Shown: positions 25,397 to 33,183 of the stretch, piece by piece | How positions within the stretch are numbered: the first letter of the stretch is position 1 | How the letters are laid out: every line of letters begins with the position of its first letter | Assembly (NCBI GenBank): GCA_029226205.1 | Contig: JAQXXT010000031.1 | Coordinates: 1-35,340 of the forward strand | Direction: 5' to 3' | Length of the DNA: 35,340 bases | Origin: Prevotellaceae bacterium | GTDB taxonomy: Bacteria; Bacteroidota; Bacteroidia; Bacteroidales; Bacteroidaceae | Position numbers and translations under genes: made by a program | Notes under the pieces: model-generated | The model's database searches: none | What the model was told of the DNA's origin: nothing | Seen by the model: only the letters and a program-made list of their open reading frames with translations

Positions 25397-28081
25397 TTAT
25401 CTTCCTGCCATCTGAATCAGCTCGGAGATCTCCTCAACGAAATGCTTGTTGTTGATGAGGTCCTCAATATTCAGGTGGACTCGATAGCGCCAGTAATGAT
25501 GGGGATTAGCAGGGATATTGATACGCTCGGCATTGGCGTCGGGGAGACGGAGGCTCTCATCCATAGCTAGCCAGTCCTGGATACTCAGGATACAGAGCAT
25601 AGACGGACACGTGAGATGACGGGCGATGATATCCTTGGCGAGCCAGCCCGGCAGCGGGTGAGGAGCGGCACCACCACGATAGAGCATCGTGTTGTAGTAT
25701 TCCTGCGTACGGTTCCAGTCTTCATCCCACCACTGACGCAGCGTCGGCATATCGTGAGAGGAGATGGTGCAGACCGAACGGTAGGGATTACGGCTGAGAT
25801 GACCGAAACGTACATGCGGATCCTTCGGCATGCTCTGTAGTTCGAGGGAGAGGATTTTCAGCTCGTTCATTACCCATGGCACACAGTCGGGAACCATTCC
25901 GAGGTCTTCAGCGCAGACGAGCATACGTGTGGCGGCAACGAGTTTCGGCAACTTCTTCATAGCCTCATTATACCAGAACTGGTTGTTACGGCGATAGAAG
26001 TAGTCATTGTACAGACGGTTGAAGGCGCCCTTGTCGTTATCGTACAGACTCTCGTAGATGAAGTCGAACTGTGCGGAGATACGCGGATGGAACTTGTTCT
26101 TGTCCTTACGGTCACGGACGAAGAGGACATCGCTGATGAGGCTGTAGAGTCCGTCACGGAAGTCGAGTTCTTTCTGATCGGTGACACCGGCGAAGAGTTT
26201 CTCAATCTTCTTCTGAGTGTCATACTGCGGTTTCATCTTATAGCGCTCGTCGTCGATACGGTCGAGATACTGCTTGCGGACCTCATCGGCACGGTCATGG
26301 AAGACACGGTCGAGAACCCAGTCGGTAATGAACGGCTCCGTGAAGCGCTCCTCCTGGAAGTTCAGTCCATAGCCGCGGATCTCGTCGGCAGTCATGCCGA
26401 GGGCAGGGGCGAACTGACCCAGCAGTCCGTGGACGGCATTGATAGGAATTTCCCAGATACGGAAGAAACCGAGGACATGGTCGATACGATAGGCATCGAA
26501 GAATTTCTGCATATTCTGGAAACGACGAATCCACCACTGGCAGCCGTCAGCGATCATAGCGTCCCAGTTGTATGTCGGGAAGCCCCAGTTCTGTCCGTTG
26601 ACAGAGAAGTCATCAGGCGGCGCACCGGCCTGGCCGTTGAGGTTGAAGTAGTTCGGCTCCATCCATACGTCACAGCCGTAGCGGTTGACGCCGATAGGAA
26701 TATCACCCTTGAGGATGACGCCTTTCTTCCGTGCGTAAGCATGTGCATCGGCCATCTGTGCGTTGAGGATGAACTGGACATAATACCAGAATGCCACCTT
26801 ATTATATATAGCACTCTTGGGATCCTCGAGGGCCTTGCGGTCTTTCTCGTCCCAAAGGTTATGATCTTTCCACTGACTGAAGTCAGCCGTGCCGTTCTCA
26901 TCGCGCAGTACGCAGTAGTAAGCGTACGGAACGAGCCAGCGCTTGTCCTCCTCGAAGAATTTCTTAAAGGCAGCGGAGGCGAGGACCTGCTTGCCTTCCT
27001 GTGCGAAGAGATCCTTGAGATAAGCGATCTTCGTATCGTTGACTTTCTCGTAGTCGATCTGCTTCAGGGCGTTGAGCTCCTGGCGCAGACTCTCATAATG
27101 GGCACGCTTCTTCTCGTCTTTCAAGGCCGGCAGTGCCGTGAAGTCAGCATACTGCGGATGAAGGGCGAAGATAGAGATACAACTGTAGGGATAGGAGTCG
27201 GTCCACGTGTGCGTGGTCGTCGTATCGTTGATCGGCAGCACCTGAAGGACACGCTGATGGGTGAGGGCGACGAAGTCGATCATCTTCTTCAGATCACCGA
27301 AGTCACCAACACCGAAGGATGTCTTGGAACGCAGGGAGAATACCGGGACGAGCGTTCCGGCGAGCTTGCGGTTCCAGATATCGAAGAAGGCCATATCCAT
27401 GTCGTAGACTTCTACCTGACCGGTAGTCATCTTCGGCACATCGATATAGCGGTTGGCGGCAATCTCCCATACGGCGGAGGTGTTGCCTTTCTTCGTGTTG
27501 ATAGAGGCGAACTTGAACTCCATGCGATGACCGGCGAAATAGGCACCGTCGAGGTCAACGACCCATTCGTTGTAGTTATGCTGGGTCATGGCGATACCTT
27601 TCTCAATCTGCCAGGAGCCGAGGACTTCGTCAGCACCGGCGACGTAGAGGACATCATCCTCACGTAACTGCGGGGCACGGACGATGAGGCGTACGGTCTT
27701 CTTGTAGCCACGGTTCTGCGGACGGCTCAGCTGGCGGGGATTGATACACTCCGTGAAGGCACTGCTGTAGAGGTAAGAGTCTTCGGGCATATCATTCCAA
27801 CGGTCATAGAGACTCATGGACTTGACCTCACCGAGGGTGTCAAGCTCAATGCGATGCAGAACGGTCTTCCATTCCGTGCGGACAACCTGTTCGTTGCGCT
27901 GGATCGTATAATAATAGTTGAGATCCTTTGTCTTGGGCGTGAGTTCGAGTTCTGCTGTCCACTCATGTCCATCTAAGGTCTTCAACCGATATTGCAGGGT
28001 TTTTCCATCTTCCTGTAAGATGTTTACAACAACGTCCTCACCGAAGGCAGTGTTGTATTTGATATTGAAACTTAACTTCAT
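25397..28081 (-). CDS. malQ: 4-alpha-glucanotransferase (GH77), DPE2-like with tandem N-terminal starch-binding domains
   Basis: 894 residues, much longer than classic MalQ (about 500-700). Two CBM20-like modules precede the enzyme: about 1-100 (MKLSFNIKYNTAFGEDVVVN) and about 128-235 (VRLIVRAPQLREDDVLYVAG, then VLGSWQ). The GH77 domain begins about 250 (GTLVPVFSLRSKTSFGVGDF). Catalytic residues are Asp534 (YRIDHVLGFFR), Glu725 (AEDLGMVPDCV) and Asp777 (SSHDMPTLRQWW). The tandem CBM20-GH77 layout matches plant DPE2 and related bacterial enzymes that act on maltose and glycans. There is no signal peptide, so it works in the cytoplasm on sugars imported by the adjacent MFS protein. A -7 box lies at 28131-28138 and a LacI-type operator at 28194-28207. 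Confidence 0.95.
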   Translation of the reverse strand: MKLSFNIKYNTAFGEDVVVNILQEDGKTLQYRLKTLDGHEWTAELELTPKTKDLNYYYTIQRNEQVVRTEWKTVLHRIELDTLGEVKSMSLYDRWNDMPEDSYLYSSAFTECINPRQLSRPQNRGYKKTVRLIVRAPQLREDDVLYVAGADEVLGSWQIEKGIAMTQHNYNEWVVDLDGAYFAGHRMEFKFASINTKKGNTSAVWEIAANRYIDVPKMTTGQVEVYDMDMAFFDIWNRKLAGTLVPVFSLRSKTSFGVGDFGDLKKMIDFVALTHQRVLQVLPINDTTTTHTWTDSYPYSCISIFALHPQYADFTALPALKDEKKRAHYESLRQELNALKQIDYEKVNDTKIAYLKDLFAQEGKQVLASAAFKKFFEEDKRWLVPYAYYCVLRDENGTADFSQWKDHNLWDEKDRKALEDPKSAIYNKVAFWYYVQFILNAQMADAHAYARKKGVILKGDIPIGVNRYGCDVWMEPNYFNLNGQAGAPPDDFSVNGQNWGFPTYNWDAMIADGCQWWIRRFQNMQKFFDAYRIDHVLGFFRIWEIPINAVHGLLGQFAPALGMTADEIRGYGLNFQEERFTEPFITDWVLDRVFHDRADEVRKQYLDRIDDERYKMKPQYDTQKKIEKLFAGVTDQKELDFRDGLYSLISDVLFVRDRKDKNKFHPRISAQFDFIYESLYDNDKGAFNRLYNDYFYRRNNQFWYNEAMKKLPKLVAATRMLVCAEDLGMVPDCVPWVMNELKILSLELQSMPKDPHVRFGHLSRNPYRSVCTISSHDMPTLRQWWDEDWNRTQEYYNTMLYRGGAAPHPLPGWLAKDIIARHLTCPSMLCILSIQDWLAMDESLRLPDANAERINIPANPHHYWRYRVHLNIEDLINNKHFVEEISELIQMAGR

Positions 28082-28130
28082 AGGTTGATAGTAACTTTTT
28101 GCCTATTTTATTTTTCTCTTAATTTTTCTC

Positions 28131-28138
28131 CAAAAGTA
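28131..28138 (-). promoter_or_regulatory. Promoter -7 box (TACTTTTG) of malQ
   Basis: On the minus strand this reads TACTTTTG, about 50 bases before the malQ ATG. The -33 region is not consensus, which suits an activated promoter. The nearest operator is centred about 75 bases upstream of the expected transcription start. Confidence 0.6.
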
Positions 28139-28193
28139 ATCAAAATATCCGTAGGTTGTCATTTGGATTTTGTGCAAACCGTACAAATAATCA

Positions 28194-28207
28194 TGCAAAC
28201 GTTTGCA
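28194..28207. promoter_or_regulatory. LacI-family operator upstream of malQ
   Basis: TGCAAACGTTTGCA is a perfect 14-bp palindrome with the central CG typical of LacI/GalR operators. The same sequence occurs at 30781-30794 next to the LacI gene. A half-like site, TGCAAACCGTACA, lies at 28173-28185. Its position upstream of the -7 box suggests activation or looping rather than simple blocking. Confidence 0.8.
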
Positions 28208-28218
28208 TTTTTGCATTT

Positions 28219-28241
28219 CCCCGTCCTGGAAAGGGACGGGG
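28219..28241. other. Hairpin between the MFS gene and malQ
   Basis: CCCCGTCC (28219-28226) and GGACGGGG (28234-28241) form an 8-bp stem with a 7-base loop, 17 bases after the MFS stop codon. On the minus strand no clean T run follows, so it may be a weak terminator or an mRNA 3' stabiliser. Confidence 0.55.
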
Positions 28242-28258
28242 ACTATGGTGAGGCGTAA

Positions 28259-29584
28259 TTATTTCTCCTTGATTGTCGTCACGCTGAGAGCGCCGAGGAC
28301 GAGGGCGACACCGGCGAGGATCATCATGTTGCTCTGGACACTGCCGACGAGCGTCAGGAGGCTACCACCGATAGCGGCGGCGACGATCTGCGGCACACAG
28401 ATGGTACCGTTGAAGAGGCCGAGGTAAGCACCCATGTGGCCGTAGCCCTGAAGGGCATTCGTGACGAAGGTGAACGGCATGGCGAGCATGGCAGCCCAGG
28501 CGCAGCCGATGAGCAGGAAGGGAATGAACATCACGTATTTATCCGTGACGAAGGCGGTCATGGCGAAGCCGACGGCACCGAGCAGGAGACTGAGGCCATA
28601 AGCGACTTTGCGGTTCTTGAACTGCGGGAGGACCATAGCCCAGATGACGGAGCCGATGGCCTGTACGGCGAAGAGAATGCCGACCCAGTTGCCGGCTTCC
28701 TGATAGCCAGCCGTCTGTGTGGCGTTTGCATTGAGCATGTCCACATGCCAGCAGTTGGCAGCGACGGTACCATTGGTATAGGTCCACATATACATGAATG
28801 CGAACCAGCAGAAGAACTGTACGAGACCGACTTTCCAGAATGTTGCCGGCGCGTTCTTCAACAGTGTGATCCAATCACCTTTTCCTTCTTCCTCCTTTTT
28901 CACTTCGGCGGATGCACCATTATACTCTGCATACTCCTGCGGGTTCCATTCGTGAACCTTCGCCGTGGTGTAGATGACACAGAGGATAAGAATGGCGGCA
29001 CCGATATAGAACGACCAGATCACGGAGTCGGGGACGACGCCCTTCGGCGCTACGTTACTGATACCGAACCAGGTGAAGACGAATGGGAAGACATAGCCTA
29101 CAAGGCTACCGGCGTTGCAGAGGAAGCTTTGGATGGAGTAGGCGAGACCTTTCTGTTTCTCGTTGACCATATCGCCGACGAGCATCTTAAACGGTTGCAT
29201 GGCCATGGTGATAGACGTATCGAGGAACATCAGCATGAATAATCCGAAGATCATGGCCGTGCTCACGCTCATGCCCAGAGAACCGGAGTTCGGCAGCAGG
29301 CACATCACGAGGACGGCGATGGCGGCACCGATGAAGAGGTAAGGGATACGGCGGCCGAAGCGGCACCAGGTGTGATCGGAACAGGTACCGATGATCGGCT
29401 GCACGATGATACCCATCAACGGCGGCAAGATCCAGAAATAACTGAGGTTGTGCGGGTCAGCGCCGAGCGTGGCGAAGATTCGCGAGATGTTGGCGCTCTG
29501 CAGGGCATAGGCTATCTGCACGCCGAAGAATCCGAAACTGAGGTTCCAAAGACCCCAGAAGTTCATGTCAGGTTTTTGCTTCAT
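28259..29584 (-). CDS. MFS sugar transporter, SLC45/maltose-sucrose type
   Basis: 441 residues with about 12 membrane segments. The N-terminus (MNFWGLWNLSFGFFGVQIAYALQ) and the loop motif CSDHTWCRFGRRIPY (the RFGRR motif after helix 2) mark the sugar:proton symporters of the SLC45-like branch. In Bacteroidota starch loci such a protein carries maltose or short maltooligosaccharides across the inner membrane. Its position between lacI and malQ supports that role. The gap to lacI is 82 bases, filled with a 20-base tandem repeat and no -7 box, so co-transcription with lacI is likely. Confidence 0.9.
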   Translation of the reverse strand: MKQKPDMNFWGLWNLSFGFFGVQIAYALQSANISRIFATLGADPHNLSYFWILPPLMGIIVQPIIGTCSDHTWCRFGRRIPYLFIGAAIAVLVMCLLPNSGSLGMSVSTAMIFGLFMLMFLDTSITMAMQPFKMLVGDMVNEKQKGLAYSIQSFLCNAGSLVGYVFPFVFTWFGISNVAPKGVVPDSVIWSFYIGAAILILCVIYTTAKVHEWNPQEYAEYNGASAEVKKEEEGKGDWITLLKNAPATFWKVGLVQFFCWFAFMYMWTYTNGTVAANCWHVDMLNANATQTAGYQEAGNWVGILFAVQAIGSVIWAMVLPQFKNRKVAYGLSLLLGAVGFAMTAFVTDKYVMFIPFLLIGCAWAAMLAMPFTFVTNALQGYGHMGAYLGLFNGTICVPQIVAAAIGGSLLTLVGSVQSNMMILAGVALVLGALSVTTIKEK

Positions 29585-29610
29585 CTTTTATTTTGCTTTT
29601 AGTTTTTCGA

Positions 29611-29650
29611 TTTTATAGCTCGCGATAGATTTTTATAGCTCGCGATAGAC
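29611..29650. repeat. 20-base tandem repeat between lacI and the MFS gene
   Basis: TTTTATAGCTCGCGATAGAT (29611-29630) is repeated at 29631-29650 with only the last base changed. Each unit contains the palindrome TCGCGA. It lies directly after the lacI stop. Confidence 0.8.
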
Positions 29651-29666
29651 ATTTGCCATCTATCTT

Positions 29667-30692
29667 CTATCGGGTTGTGCCGCGGATGACGAGGCGCGTG
29701 CGGACGATGCGCTTCTCGATGCGGTCCATGGGAATCGTTCCTTCCACCTTGCCGATGAGGATATCGGCGGCCTCTTGACCTACGGCATGACCGCGCTGTT
29801 CTACCGTTGTCAGCATCGGATCGCAGCTCACGGCGCGGACACCATTGGTGAAACCACAGATGGAAATCTCATCGGGAACTTGGAAGCCGAGGCGCTTGAC
29901 GGTATAGAGGATACCGATGGCCGTATCGTCGTTGACGGCGAAGAAGGCATCGGGCGGGTCGGGGAGATCCATGATATCCGGCGTGATGGCTTCGGCACTG
30001 GCACGGTTGTCACAGAGCCTTACGAGGGTGTTATCGACTTCCATGCCATGCTTGAGCAGGGCATCCTTATAGCCGTTGTATCGGTTCTTGGCAATCTCCA
30101 GTCGCATGGATGTGCCATAATAGGCGATACGCTTGCAGCCCGTATCAATGAGATGGGTTACAGCCGTATAAGCACCCATATAATCATCGACGACGACACG
30201 TGAACATTCAATGCCCGTACAGATGCGGTCGTAGAAGATGACAGGGATTCCTGCGTCGAGAAGATTCTGGAAATGGTCGTATTTTAATGTATCCTTCGCC
30301 TGCGAGACAATGACGCCACAGACGCGGTTCTTATAGAAATTGCTGCAAAGATTGTATTCCTGGTCGTAGCGGTCCTCGCTCTGTCCTACCATGATCTGGT
30401 AGCCGCGGGCACGCGCCTCCTCCTCGATACCGGCGAGGATGGTGCTGAAGTAGTAATGAGAAAGCTGTGGCACGATGACTCCGATGACTTTCGACGGTCT
30501 CACCTTGGCATGACGAAGCGCTTCTCCGATGACACTCGGATAGAAGTTATGCTCCCGGGCATAAGCCTGTATGCGCTCCTTCTGCTGCGCGCTGATACGT
30601 GGGCTGTCCTTCAGCGCGCGAGAGACGGTTGCGATCGACACGCCCAAGTCGCGCGCAATATCTTTCATTGTGATTTGTACAGGTTCTTTCAT
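29667..30692 (-). CDS. LacI-family transcriptional regulator of the maltodextrin genes
   Basis: 341 residues. The N-terminal LacI HTH (ITMKDIARDLGVSIATVSRA, followed by LKDSPRISAQQKERIQAYA and the hinge helix) is clear. The rest is a periplasmic-binding-protein-like effector domain (VIGVIVPQLSHYYFSTILAG; GVIVSQ; PDAFFAVNDDTAIGIL; TTVEQRGHAVGQEAADIL). Two GCAAACGTTTGC-type operators lie just upstream (30738-30751 and 30781-30794) and a third precedes malQ, so autoregulation plus control of malQ and its followers is likely. The effector is probably maltose or a related sugar (inferred from neighbours). The -7 box is at 30720-30727; operator A lies just upstream of it, in the -33 region. Confidence 0.93.
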   Translation of the reverse strand: MKEPVQITMKDIARDLGVSIATVSRALKDSPRISAQQKERIQAYAREHNFYPSVIGEALRHAKVRPSKVIGVIVPQLSHYYFSTILAGIEEEARARGYQIMVGQSEDRYDQEYNLCSNFYKNRVCGVIVSQAKDTLKYDHFQNLLDAGIPVIFYDRICTGIECSRVVVDDYMGAYTAVTHLIDTGCKRIAYYGTSMRLEIAKNRYNGYKDALLKHGMEVDNTLVRLCDNRASAEAITPDIMDLPDPPDAFFAVNDDTAIGILYTVKRLGFQVPDEISICGFTNGVRAVSCDPMLTTVEQRGHAVGQEAADILIGKVEGTIPMDRIEKRIVRTRLVIRGTTR

Positions 30693-30719
30693 AATAGATC
30701 TTCAAACTTTCTAACAGTG

Positions 30720-30727
30720 CAAAGATA
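30720..30727 (-). promoter_or_regulatory. Promoter -7 box (TATCTTTG) of lacI
   Basis: Reads TATCTTTG on the minus strand, about 35 bases before the lacI start codon. The operator at 30738-30751 occupies the spacer and -33 region, so binding there would block this promoter. Confidence 0.65.
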
Positions 30728-30737
30728 CAAATATTTG

Positions 30738-30751
30738 TTCAAACGTTTGCA
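30738..30751. promoter_or_regulatory. LacI-family operator A (TTCAAACGTTTGCA)
   Basis: It differs from the perfect palindrome in one half (TTC in place of TGC). It is placed over the -33 region of the lacI promoter and 43 bp, about four helical turns, from operator B. Confidence 0.75.
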
Positions 30752-30780
30752 TGAATGTAGAAATGTAGATAAAAAGTTTG

Positions 30781-30794
30781 TGCAAACGTTTGCA
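30781..30794. promoter_or_regulatory. LacI-family operator B (TGCAAACGTTTGCA)
   Basis: A perfect 14-bp palindrome identical to the malQ operator. It lies between the terminator of the sus lipoprotein genes and the lacI promoter. Its spacing of 43 bp to operator A places both on the same DNA face. Confidence 0.8.
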
Positions 30795-30803
30795 TTTGTA
30801 CGT

Positions 30804-30845
30804 AAAAAAAACGAGCGGCGACACTTTTGGTGATGTCACCGCCCG
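30804..30845 (-). terminator. Intrinsic terminator of the susCDEF transcript
   Basis: On the minus strand a 12-bp stem (30845-30834 with 30823-30812, two G-U pairs) is followed by eight T's (30811-30804). It lies 40 bases after the stop of the SusF-like gene and separates the surface-protein transcript from lacI. Confidence 0.9.
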
Positions 30846-30884
30846 GAAACAGAGCATGTTTTTATTTTGCTTGATGAAGCATCT

Positions 30885-31859
30885 TTACTTCTTGACGAAG
30901 GTCAGCGTGTTCGTGCCTTCATAGTTCAACTTGAACGTGAAGTCATACGTGCCAGCGGAGAGGGCGAGGTTCTTTCCGTTGTTGGACGTCATATCGCCGT
31001 AGTCGTTGGTGTCGATACGTCCGCCCCAGCTGATATCCCAGGCGCCGTTCATACGGATTTTGAAGCTTGTAACAGCATCAGCGAAGGTAACGTTCTTAGC
31101 GACGAAGCTGTCGGTAGCCTTGTCGTAAGTCATCTCCGTATCACCGCCCCATCCGTTGAAGCTGCCGATGAGGCCGATCTTTGTGACCTGTGTGGCGGTA
31201 GCGGCGAGCGTAGATGCGTTGACGTCGATCTGATAGAAACCGTCAGCGGCAATGGCCACCGTGCTCTTGGCAGCACCGTCGGCATCCTTGATGCTATAGG
31301 TACCGGCTGTCAGATAAGCATAGCCCTGATAGTTGGTCTTGTCGCTGTTGACGCGCAGGCGCTTGCTACCGATATAGAGGAAGTTGCTGGCAGCCACCTT
31401 GGCGAGTGTCACGGGAGCCGTGATCTCTGAGGTGCGGATATAAGCGTCGCCATTGGCGAGGGTGATCGTGTCGACGACCTCCACGGGGACATTCAACTGA
31501 CTCTCCTGCTCACCGTAGAGAGCGGTGACATACTTGGCGAGATCAGATGTGTTGACATTGCCCTCAGCATCGGAAGCGAGGTCGTAGCTGAGGTTCTTGT
31601 TGGCATTGTAAACTTTCAGACCGATAGCCTGCTTGGCAACGGTAGCCGTGGTGTTAACAGTTGTAGAGACGAACTTTACCTGACTATCCGTTGTGCTGTT
31701 CAAGTCTACGGATCCTGCGCTGGCAGCCGTCATAGCTACCGTGTAGGCATCCTCCTGAGCATTGCTCTGCGGCTCAGCCCAGCCCTCGTAGTCGTCGTTG
31801 GAACAACTGGCGAGGGTAAGGGCAGCGACGCCGAGTGCTAATATGATTGATTTTTTCAT
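30885..31859 (-). CDS. SusF-like starch-binding surface lipoprotein (short)
   Basis: 324 residues with lipobox LASC (Cys19) and acidic residues soon after (CSNDDYE), fitting surface export. The first 200 residues resemble the Ig-like and middle domains of SusE/SusF. The C-terminal domain (about 220-324) has GLIGSFNGWGGDTEMTYD and NGAWDISWGG, the aromatic-rich starch-binding fold of SusE/SusF. It has one or two such domains instead of the three in B. thetaiotaomicron SusF, so it is shorter. The starch-binding role is inferred from this and from its position after susE with a 15-base gap. It is the last gene before the terminator at 30804-30845. Confidence 0.8.
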   Translation of the reverse strand: MKKSIILALGVAALTLASCSNDDYEGWAEPQSNAQEDAYTVAMTAASAGSVDLNSTTDSQVKFVSTTVNTTATVAKQAIGLKVYNANKNLSYDLASDAEGNVNTSDLAKYVTALYGEQESQLNVPVEVVDTITLANGDAYIRTSEITAPVTLAKVAASNFLYIGSKRLRVNSDKTNYQGYAYLTAGTYSIKDADGAAKSTVAIAADGFYQIDVNASTLAATATQVTKIGLIGSFNGWGGDTEMTYDKATDSFVAKNVTFADAVTSFKIRMNGAWDISWGGRIDTNDYGDMTSNNGKNLALSAGTYDFTFKLNYEGTNTLTFVKK

Positions 31860-31874
31860 TTTTTCGTCTGTTTA

Positions 31875-33068
31875 TTATTGTGCGATAAAGTGATACTGAC
31901 CGGTGATGTCGTTGAAGAATACGCGCCACTTACCAGCCTTGACAGGAATGTTGCTGCCGCCATTGGTACCAGCGCCCCACGGGAAGTCGGTGTTACCCCA
32001 GTTGACATCCCAGGACTGGTTGGAGAGGAACTTAGCGGTTGTAGCACCGGCGGAAGCGTCGATATCGAAGTACCAGTCGTGGTTCTTCGCACCAGCAAAG
32101 GTGTTGACCGGCGTCATGGCTGTTGTCGTGCTCCAAGAGTTGAAGTCACCAGCGCAATCCATTTCGCTGTAAACGGCAGGATTCTGATCGTCGACCTTCT
32201 TGTAGGTACAAGTGCGGTTCGTAGGATCAAGAGTGATCTTGTAGTAGCCAGCCTTGTCGAAGGTGATATCGCCCGGATCATTGCCACCATCACGGAATAC
32301 CCAGCCGTTGCAGACCACATCGGTGGTATTCACCCAGTTGTCGAGGTAGTGGATAATCTTGAAGTGCTCACCGGCGCCGAAGTAACCTGTATATGTGAGG
32401 ACGCCGACACCAGTCTTCTTGTTATACTCCTGTCCGGGCTCCGGATACATCGGGAGAACAGACGTACCGATGACATTTGTGTTGTTGGACCACTTACCAT
32501 CACCGATACAAGCGCCGATGAGATACCACTCGTCGATAGCGGCGTCAGCCAGCTCTACGTAGTAGGGGATGACCGTGACGGGGACGATGTTGGAATAGCA
32601 GGTGTCACCGGCATAGACAGCACGGACACGAGCGTAGAAGGTCTGCGTGGCGGGAACGGCATTGTCGCTCCATTTGTAGATCTGCTCAAGAGCAGTGGCG
32701 ACATCGGTAGCGGATACAGACGTTGTGCAGGAAGTAGCACCATCGCCGACATTGGCGTAGTTGGCTGTTCCGGCATCTACAGCGCCGTCGACATCCGTGG
32801 AGACGGTCCAGTCGGCAGCCTTATCCGTCTTACCAATCTGCATCTGGTAAGTAGCTGCAGCGGGGAATTCGTAGTCAGGCTGAGACCAGGAGAAGGCCAG
32901 GGCTGAGGAAGACTTCAGATCCAAGTTAGCATTGGAGTAAGCCGGTGTATTCAGTTTGAATGTGGTAGGAGTCTGCAGGGTGGGATTGTTGTCGAGATCG
33001 CTGTCACACGCACTCAACAACAGGGCAGCACCCATCAGGATTCCGGCTGTTATCTTTGTATATTTCAT
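31875..33068 (-). CDS. susE: SusE-like starch-binding surface lipoprotein
   Basis: 397 residues from ATG at 33068; the longer frame (to 33122) lacks a signal peptide at its start. The lipobox is LSAC (Cys21), followed by DSDLD, an acidic surface-export-like signal. Residues about 30-180 form the N-terminal Ig-like domain (FSWSQPDYEFPAAATYQMQI). Two starch-binding domains follow, about 190-290 (EWYLIGACIGDGKWSNN) and about 295-397 (CAGDFNSWSTTTAMTP, then NQSWDVNWG), each with exposed Trp residues. SusE proteins hold starch at the cell surface for SusC/SusD. The gene is separated from susD by a long stem-loop. Confidence 0.88.
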   Translation of the reverse strand: MKYTKITAGILMGAALLLSACDSDLDNNPTLQTPTTFKLNTPAYSNANLDLKSSSALAFSWSQPDYEFPAAATYQMQIGKTDKAADWTVSTDVDGAVDAGTANYANVGDGATSCTTSVSATDVATALEQIYKWSDNAVPATQTFYARVRAVYAGDTCYSNIVPVTVIPYYVELADAAIDEWYLIGACIGDGKWSNNTNVIGTSVLPMYPEPGQEYNKKTGVGVLTYTGYFGAGEHFKIIHYLDNWVNTTDVVCNGWVFRDGGNDPGDITFDKAGYYKITLDPTNRTCTYKKVDDQNPAVYSEMDCAGDFNSWSTTTAMTPVNTFAGAKNHDWYFDIDASAGATTAKFLSNQSWDVNWGNTDFPWGAGTNGGSNIPVKAGKWRVFFNDITGQYHFIAQ

Positions 33069-33090
33069 TGTCTTTACGTTTAGTTGTATA

Positions 33091-33176
33091 TAAGAAACTC
33101 TTACTTCTCTCGTTGATACCATCTTCCTTTTTTGGGCAGATGCTTATTGCGGCCCTCAAGGGAAGATGGTTTCTTA
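33091..33176. promoter_or_regulatory. Intercistronic stem-loop between susD and susE
   Basis: ACCATCTTCC (33118-33127) pairs perfectly with GGAAGATGGT (33161-33170). Outside it, TAAGAAAC (33091-33098) can pair with GTTTCTTA (33169-33176). No T run follows on the minus strand, so it is more likely to protect the upstream susCD message, or set the susCD to susEF ratio, than to be a full terminator. Confidence 0.65.
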
Positions 33177-33183
33177 CGATATA

